DNA of 64,000 nt from Cucumis sativus (lineage: Eukaryota; Streptophyta; Magnoliopsida; Cucurbitales; Cucurbitaceae), in assembly GCF_000004075.3 (NCBI RefSeq), contig NC_026658.2, positions 10,900,075 to 10,964,074 on the forward strand. The letters are read 5' to 3'. The translations under genes were made by a program, and so were the position numbers. The stretch's first letter is position 1; each line of letters opens with the position of its first letter. The notes below the pieces were generated by a model. That model ran no database searches, was not told where the DNA came from, and saw only the letters and a program-made list of their open reading frames with translations. Positions 49,534 to 64,000 of the stretch are shown here, piece by piece.

Positions 49534-52500
49534 TTACAGGAAGCCGCCCAAATGAAAATTAGCTACACACAACAATCAGTCCACATACACAGATAAACCC
49601 ACCCCTCAAATCTAAACCCCAATGCGATTCTGGTTCCACGTAAACAAAATGAAGAGATCCAACTAGAGACAGCGCCGGCCTCACTCAGACTTCAGTCACC
49701 AAGCCAAACTCGCTTTCTTTTGGTTGCAAATAATAAAAGAGAAAAACGGGGATCATTGGATACGGACGGTAAAAATGGCTTTTTTATATTATTATATCAT
49801 CCTTTTAGAACTTTGATTGATTGCCCGATGACGAGATAGAGGAGAGAGAGAGATGGTGATGATGAAAGAGACTGAACCAAAGTTGTAGGAAATAGAACAT
49901 GGGAAATTTTTGAGAAAAGGGTCTTTTAATTTTTCGATTTTTTTAGTCTTTTTTTTTTTTTATATATACAGAAAGCTTTGTATTTTGACGCTTGTCGTTT
50001 ACAGAAATGAGTTGCTGTGGCCTCAGTCTCAACTCTCAACTCTCAACTTCCAAACTCTGTCTGTGTGAGTGTTTGTGTGTGTAGTTGAGATTGATTAATT
50101 AAGGTATGAGAGTGTGATTGGGAATATTACTAAATTTCACGGCACATAAAAAGGACTTAAAGAAAGAGGAATCCTATGCCAAACGTGAAGTTGAAACCAC
50201 GTACCCATTGAACACAGTGCAGTATCTGTATAAAGTATGACTTTTATTTTCATTTTTAAATTGCCAAATACCATCTTACTACACTGCATCTCACTTTTCC
50301 TCTTCTTTTTTTTTTATTGCCTTTTTTGCAGCTCCAAAAGATTCCTCCTTTTTAGTTTTCTTCCCCATTCAACCACAATTTTTGCAACCTACTTTAACTT
50401 CTATATAAACACATGTATACTTTTTTATCTTATAATTTGAAGAGATCCACTGCTTCGCATATTGTTAAACCAAATATCTATATATATATAGCTTTTGTTT
50501 TTGTTTTTTAGTACAATTGACAATAAAGTCCACTTTCTGTGGCTTCACTCAACCTAAGCTTTCTAATCTCATCCATATAATAATTTTTTTCAAAAAGTAA
50601 AAATAGTTCAACTTTCACCTTTCTTCAAACCCATATCCCTCTTAAACACACTATTTTAGTTTAAGTCTCAATACTCATTTAAATTCATCTCAATTGATTT
50701 CGATGGCTTTGATTTTATTTTATGTTAACTATAAACTCTATAGATTTGTGGCTGAGTTTTCAATGATGTGTAGTAGTAACATTGTTACATTACCTTGATT
50801 TTTTTCAGTACACCTTAAATTATAATTATCGTCAGTTAACTGCTTTTTTTTGTAAGTGTCGAGAGTTGTATGTTGATATTCGAATGTATACACAATGGCA
50901 TGGTACGTTCTCACCACTACACCAAATTCCACAATTGAAACATGGAAATAAATCTTTTTTTTCATCCTTGTTAAAAGAACCACACTTAGATTTATGAAGA
51001 GATACACCATTTGGCCAAAACTATGGCCATACTTTTCTAAAATCCCACATTGATTAATTAAAATGGGGAAAAAAGAAACATATACTTTAGTATTATATTA
51101 CAATGAGAAATGAAGATGGACATTATGAAATAGAGATTTAGAAAAGGTTTCGCTTTTTACAATTGGTGGCCATGAGTATTAAAGTAGTGATTGATGGGCA
51201 GTCAAAATGCCACTCATCGCCAACTTTACAGATTCCCTAACCGAACCTTCCCACTTCAAAGTTACTTTTCCTTTTCATTTATTATTGATTCTTTTTGGTT
51301 TGATGTCAAATATAATATAATCTAAAACTTAGTTTGAACGAAAACTAAGTTCATTCAGCTTTCCAAACAATATTTAAATTGTTAATTTTGTCTCATGATT
51401 TAGAGAAAATTAGGATTTAATTCTTATAATTTATAAATAGAATTACTTGATAAAATACTCCTAAATAATCTCTATGGAAGCTTTTATCAAATCATGTAAT
51501 CTATTTACGATGCTTTACCAGAAAACTTCATATTGCTCTCATTTTCTATTTGGCACATGAATTGAAAAGCTCAATATTATAAATTATAACTATACACCCT
51601 AAACACAAACTTTTTAATTTTCACATATTAATTTCAAACTTCTATTGCTTAATTCAACCCCTTGAACACCCCCCTAAATTCAAAGGCAACATAATTGGAG
51701 TTCAAAACAGAAATGGCCCCTAAAATCAAAAGCAAACATGTGGGATGTTTGGAATGTTTGTTCGCCGTGATTGGTGCTTTTTCCCGTATATACGTCATTA
51801 CAGCTTCCTCAGTCCATAGTCAAACCTGCAAAGCCCAATCAAACAAACTCATCCCTCGTGGCTAATTGGCATCAAACACTTCTACTTACAGTCGAGGCAT
51901 TCATTCCTTTAGAATCCAAGTAAAATATGTGCCGCCATCATTTTTCAAGTGATCCGTACACACAATCTCAGGTCAACCCTGACTTACTGACGAACCTCAA
52001 CCAATGAAACCAGAAAGTGAAACAAATGTTCTACATCGAACAACAATGTAAGCTTAGTTCATTGAAAGTGAAACACACATTTCTGGCACGCTTCTCTCTT
52101 TTTCATTGTTACATTTCCTTTGCAGAAAAAAACCTATGTACAAACTTTTTCACCATGGATAGAAGACCAACGAGATGAGAAGCCCCAAGCCTTCATGTAC
52201 TCACACTGCTGAAACTTGGAAGTGAGACACCCTAACACATGGACTGCATCCGAAATGGCAAAGACTCTTCGGATACCTTTCACACAAAACATGCTAAGAA
52301 CTGTTTAGATGCACCGCCGGGTATCCATCCTTCATGTCAAAGAGTGAAGCCACCATTAAATTGCATCAAATGTTACGCTAAACTTAATGTTTTAAAATTT
52401 GAACAAAATGCCAGCAAAGAGATCAAAATCATGTTAAAGATTGGTAGATAATAGTAAGAGGTAGAAAATGACACAAGTTAGCATCAGAAAAGCATTTAAA

Positions 52501-54648
52501 CAGCAAAAAGAATGATGGCTCGAAGCTGCCACACAAACCTTAGACAATATCCCAAATTTCTTATTTATTAGCCACTTTTGACTCAAGCTTACGTGAATTT
52601 GTTTCTAAAATTTACCTAAAAGACCACATAATATGAAAAATGTTGGTTTTACTAACAGAAATACTAAACTTTTTCACTTCTAAGTTATAACTAATGAGAA
52701 GCTTAATCACAACCCTAGCAGTATTTTTCTATGAAAGGATAAACATGAACAGAATAAGCACTCACTGAATCTCAATTAGGGGACATCTGCCTACCGATTG
52801 TAGGTAAGAACAAGCTTTTCTAGTTGGTTGGTACTCTCATGATGCATAATACCAACCGCATTACTGAATCAGTTTGGTTAGCAACAAGGAAATCCATTAA
52901 ACTCAACTGTTGAAATCATCAAGCAAAGATGACACGTCCTTGTAATATCCATTTCTATAACACCCAAGTGTTGTATTTAGATGGTGAAGAGTCGGAGAGA
53001 ATTTTAAACAAATTTAGAATTTTGCTTCAACAGTCTTCAAAGCTCATGTGGTCCATTCCTGCTTGCATTATATTTGAACCCAAATCCCCATTTTGCAAAG
53101 CCGATGTATTCCCCAAGCTCCATTAGGCCCGAAGTACCCTGAAACTCACATTCCGAGAACAAATCTTTTTGTAACTCACAGACTGCAAAATGTTGATTCA
53201 TATTGTATTATAACACTATTTGTGATTTGTCTTCTCATTAGGTCCACATATTTAACCTGCGGATAAGAGGTCTCAAGTGTTGGGATAGGAAACAGCAGTC
53301 CTATATCTGATGGATATGCTTCTTGATGTTAAGATCTTGAAAGATCAAATACATAATAAAATTGTGCTTAATCCAACTTGGACATGGAAAGAGAGAAACA
53401 GGTAGACAAAAGTATAAGCAGAAGAATTGGAGACAGAAAAAAGAAATGTGTGAGAGATAATAAAACAAAGGAAAGCACAGACAACAACAAATAAAAGGAA
53501 TGCCAAAGAAGCTGAGTATGCAAATGTGGCTTAATTAGTAGACCTAGCAAAACTTAAGAGTTTTAGATCATCAAAGAACAGATTCATAAAAAAAAAAGAT
53601 CTTCTAAGAACAGAAGACATCCTGTTATAAATAACACCAGATCACTTATGAAAACCATTTATCTAAGAGTATGAATGAACCTAGAGGTAGTCAAGCTAAG
53701 TCAATTACAGTTTTACACAATCCATAAGAACTAAGCATTTGATTGAAATGGCATTGACCGATGAGACCCTAAGTTCAAATCCCTCAAGAGTTATTCCCTT
53801 CCTCTCTTCATATCAATTATCCATATTTTGGATATGATCTACCAACTTAAGCTTTTAGGTGAAATGCCAATTGATCACGTTCTACAGTGATGGGGACAAG
53901 AATATGGGAAAACTAAAAAAGAAGGCTTTCCTTATGACTAAATTCTACACTCCTCCAACAACTTAGCCTACAAAGATGACAAAGATATCTATCGATAAAA
54001 TCATCCACGTTACAACTATGCAATTCTTTGAAGAGGATAAAAGTGCAACCCGTTAGCTAGAGAGTAAAAGGAGCATATCTCCACCTCAAAAATTAAGCAT
54101 ATCTGCGACACTTATGATAAATCGCAAGACAAGAGGTATCCATTGCCCACGATAAAAAAAAAGAAAAAAAAAAATCTAATAAAATTAAGTGGTAGCTGGA
54201 AACCCACAAAGAACGCGACAATTTGAAATGTAGGAGATACAACATGGAGCAGAAACCTCAACCATCAAAGTTAAAGAAAACGGTGTCTGTTTAAATTATG
54301 AGCTAGTAAGAGATCTTTCAATTCAAGTAACAAATGGCGTTGTCTTAACTACACGGTTGCTTTGAGTTACTATCATAGTAAAAGAACTCTGACACAAATA
54401 TCACCCGTGGTCAGGGACGCATGGTTATTTTCAGAAATTGTCGAATCTCATAGCACTAGTCAAAGTTTTCGGATCAACAATTATAAATATATTGAATTTC
54501 GTTGCAAGTAGTTGTTGAAATAGTGAATTGAAGGAGAGAAAGAGCAGTGATAAGTGTATTCATTCTAATACAAAGCAGTGGCATGGTCCTCCGGAAAAGG
54601 AAAAGATGAAAACCCAGAAGCAGAAAGGAGGGAAATTACCAGAGAGAA
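49534..54648. other. Gene-poor stretch of 5.1 kb, nothing recognised
   Basis: The largest interval without a recognisable gene. It begins with the promoter side of the neprosin-like gene (poly-T at 49,948-49,961). It then shows AT-rich sequence with scattered short stop-bounded frames of no recognised similarity. A tRNA-like segment near 53,740-53,800 has a GTTCAAATCC T-loop but no proper cloverleaf. It may hold distal regulatory DNA or decayed repeats. Confidence 0.5.
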
Positions 54649-54903
54649 TCAATCGGAAGCATAGTCGTAGGAAGAGAGATCAGAGTCAGAGGAATAGTAG
54701 TAATAGTAGAAAGAACCAGGTGGAGGAACACAGAATAAGGTCCAAAGAGAGAGGGCAAGGCGAGAGAGCTGTTGAAGAGGGAAAGCGAAGAGAAGGTAAA
54801 GAAGTTGGTGGCTGGTGAGGGGATCTGGAAAGCGAGCAATGGATTGCGAAGCATCCGCTGATAAATGAGCGACCGATAAGACTATAAAGCTGCAAAATAC
54901 CAT
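54649..54903 (-). CDS. Hypothetical 84-aa protein, unrecognised
   Basis: An open frame with a hydrophobic first half (MVFCSFIVLSVAHL), then a Leu-rich stretch (LLYLLFAFPLQQLSRLALSLW) and a Tyr/Ser/Asp-rich end (YYYYYSSDSDLSSYDYASD). This looks more protein-like than the random frames nearby, suggesting a small membrane or secreted protein. Its position between the neprosin-like gene and lysyl-tRNA synthetase could correspond to a small hypothetical gene between their Arabidopsis relatives, but I do not recognise it. It is uncertain and may be a chance ORF. Confidence 0.35.
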   Translation of the reverse strand: MVFCSFIVLSVAHLSADASQSIARFPDPLTSHQLLYLLFAFPLQQLSRLALSLWTLFCVPPPGSFYYYYYSSDSDLSSYDYASD

Positions 54904-56184
54904 AGCTTAGTCAGATTAATATTCCTGATTTACTGATTAGGCTCTCCGTTCTGGAAGGAGTTTCTGCTTTTCGGCTTCCATTTGACTTCGCTCTTCCCCT
55001 TTTTCATCCCTTCGCTCCATTTTCCTTTCCTAATTTGGTGCCCAAATCTGTTGTTGTGGCGACGGACTCCACGTTCGGGATTTTCGGCGTAGAGAAAGTA
55101 AGAGGTCAAAAACATTTTCAAAGGGGAAATTATCGTTTTCAACCACTAACTAACATGCACCTATCTTCATCTTATTTCACAAAAATAAATTTTTTTAAAG
55201 GAAATGTGTATATACTCATTTTATTTGTATAACATCCATTGCAACATAAAATATACTAATAAGTACAACACATGAATAAAATAAGTTATACAAAATTACA
55301 ATAGCTATTCTCACCCTAAATCTCAAAAAGATAAAAAGGAATTGGGAGGAATAAAAAAAAATACCTCAATAATTTTTTTAAAAAAAGTGTAGTCGAATTG
55401 ACTGTCTAACACGTGTGTTGAGAAAATAAAGAAAAATGATAATGTATTAAAATGGCCACCATCAAACTATTGAAGACAATTATTTTAAATTAAAATCTTA
55501 AATTATTAAAAGTGGTAATCATAATTAAAACTCAGTTATCCAAATAAAAAAAATCACTCAATTATTTAGAAAGTTAACATAATTTTAACAATAGAACGAA
55601 AACATGCTTTTACTCCAAGTTCAAGAACTAAATTAGATGTTTTTAAAAGTTTAAAATTCAAATGAAATAATAGAGACTAAAATATAGCTTAAATCTCTAT
55701 TTTTATATGTATTAAAATTAAAATTGAATTATTTTTAGTGTTGAGTTTGATTTGAAGTTTATAGTTTTTAAAATGTTACGCGTACGTTTAGGTTTTGTTC
55801 TAATTTGTTTTGTGAATTTTAAAATTTGATCGTACATAAGACGAGCTACTATGTAAGGATTAAAATGAGTTAATCTAGAAAAATGGGATGATCTTAATCT
55901 TTGTTGGTGGTTAAATTCGATGTATTAAAAGACAACAATCCATCAACACTTACTACGAATTCACGTCGACAAACATTAATTAAGTATGTAACAATATTAA
56001 AAAAAAAGGAAAAAAAAAGAAGAAAGATGGGTATAATTGGTGGGGATAGTGATAGGCTCTGCGGTATATCACTGAGATTGGAGGTGACGGCAAATGCAAT
56101 GGGTACATGCAATGGGGAGTGGATAAGGGGTCATTTCAGTTAGCGGAAGAGGAAGAGGAATTGTGAAGGTCGAGAGTTAGGCTA
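54904..56184. promoter_or_regulatory. Upstream region of lysyl-tRNA synthetase
   Basis: AT-rich 1.3 kb with A-runs (55,998-56,020). No clear TATA box. It lies between two divergent coding starts if the 84-aa ORF is real. Confidence 0.4.
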
Positions 56185-63394
<7,210 letters not shown>

Positions 63395-64000
63395 GTATGT
63401 TTCAATTCAATATTTTTACATTCTATTTTATGCCAGCGTGGATGGTGTACTTATTTATTTTATCTTGAAAAAATGCAAAATTGTTATTTAACAAGTTCTT
63501 AACAATGAAATAGAATAAAAGGACCTTTTAAATGGTAATCTCAAAAGAGAACTCGTAGACTAATGCTATAAAAGTTCCTTGGAATTTTGCCTTTGGGGGA
63601 ATAGAAGAACAATCCAATACGGAGAGGGTGAATGGTTCAACATGGTCCTATTGTGAAATATATATTTCGTACATATAACATAGTTGCCCTCTTTTAGTTA
63701 TAGCTTGCAATCAGAAGTGATTGTATGTAATGTTTTATGGCTTGTTTTGGAGCGTAATTCTACGATGGTTAAAAATAAAATCACTTTTGCCATTTTCAAA
63801 ATTACTAAAAAATTTCTTTAATCGTTCAAAATTAATTTTAAATGTAAAATTAAATAGAGTGAATTGTTAGCATGAGTTGCCGAAGATGGAGGCAGTGCCA
63901 TTGACCGTGCTGACTACCTTCAGCATCAGGAACAGGGAGTGAAGCTCACAGTCTGCTAGTACGCGCCACAATCCCTACTCTGTGGCACTAGGAGACCATC
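63395..64000. other. LysRS intron 9, window edge; GC-richer tail
   Basis: The intron continues past the window. From about 63,870 base composition shifts to GC-richer sequence unlike the surrounding AT-rich intron, perhaps the start of an inserted element whose body is outside the window. Confidence 0.4.

Noticed and set aside
53740..53800. tRNA-like segment with GTTCAAATCC
   Set aside because: No acceptor stem or anticodon arm can be formed from the flanks; at best a decayed tRNA-derived repeat.

Overview
This is nuclear DNA of a flowering plant: a eudicot, possibly a cucurbit, although the species call is only an impression from protein style and repeats. The genes are split by many short AT-rich GT-AG introns, plant-type LTR retrotransposons and MITE-like elements lie inside introns, and the products are plant families (aldehyde oxidase, AP2/ERF factor, arabinogalactan peptide, neprosin-type protein, organellar lysyl-tRNA synthetase). 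I see no operons, CRISPR arrays, rRNA or convincing tRNA genes, and no undescribed multi-gene system.

Layout: (1) 8-6,840 (+) a complete nine-exon aldehyde oxidase. (2) 8,062-19,046 (-) an eight-exon chloroplast-type alpha/beta hydrolase. Its second intron is about 8.5 kb long and holds a very young 5.4-kb Ty3/gypsy chromovirus (10,466-15,842; 375-bp LTRs with one difference; target duplication GATCT) next to part of an older LTR. (3) 20,692-35,111 (+) a twenty-exon importin-beta gene of the importin-5/IMB3 type, with a decayed Ty1/copia element in intron 2 and a solo LTR of the same family in intron 13. As written it carries two one-base frame breaks and a premature stop. (4) 36,015-36,650 (+) an intronless AP2/ERF gene (RAP2.11-like). 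(5) 37,543-39,945 (-) alpha-tubulin. (6) 41,444-44,239 (+) mitochondrial dicarboxylate/tricarboxylate carrier. (7) 44,794-44,961 (-) a 55-residue arabinogalactan peptide. (8) 47,056-49,533 (-) a neprosin-domain (DUF239) protein. (9) 49.5-54.6 kb has no recognisable gene, followed by an unrecognised 84-codon ORF (54,649-54,903, -). (10) 56,185 to beyond the window end (+) organellar lysyl-tRNA synthetase, nine exons visible, with several repeats in its introns.

The genes are unrelated housekeeping or regulatory genes, not a functional cluster. Their order, recalled from Arabidopsis and not checked here, matches two separate ancestral blocks: hydrolase-importin-RAP2.11-tubulin-DTC (around At5g19760-At5g19850) and AGP-DUF239-OVA5 (around At3g13490-At3g13520). 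Points deserving a second look are the lesions in an otherwise conserved importin gene, four GC-AG introns, a recent retroelement that is already broken in three places, and the MITE-like and LTR fragments filling introns.
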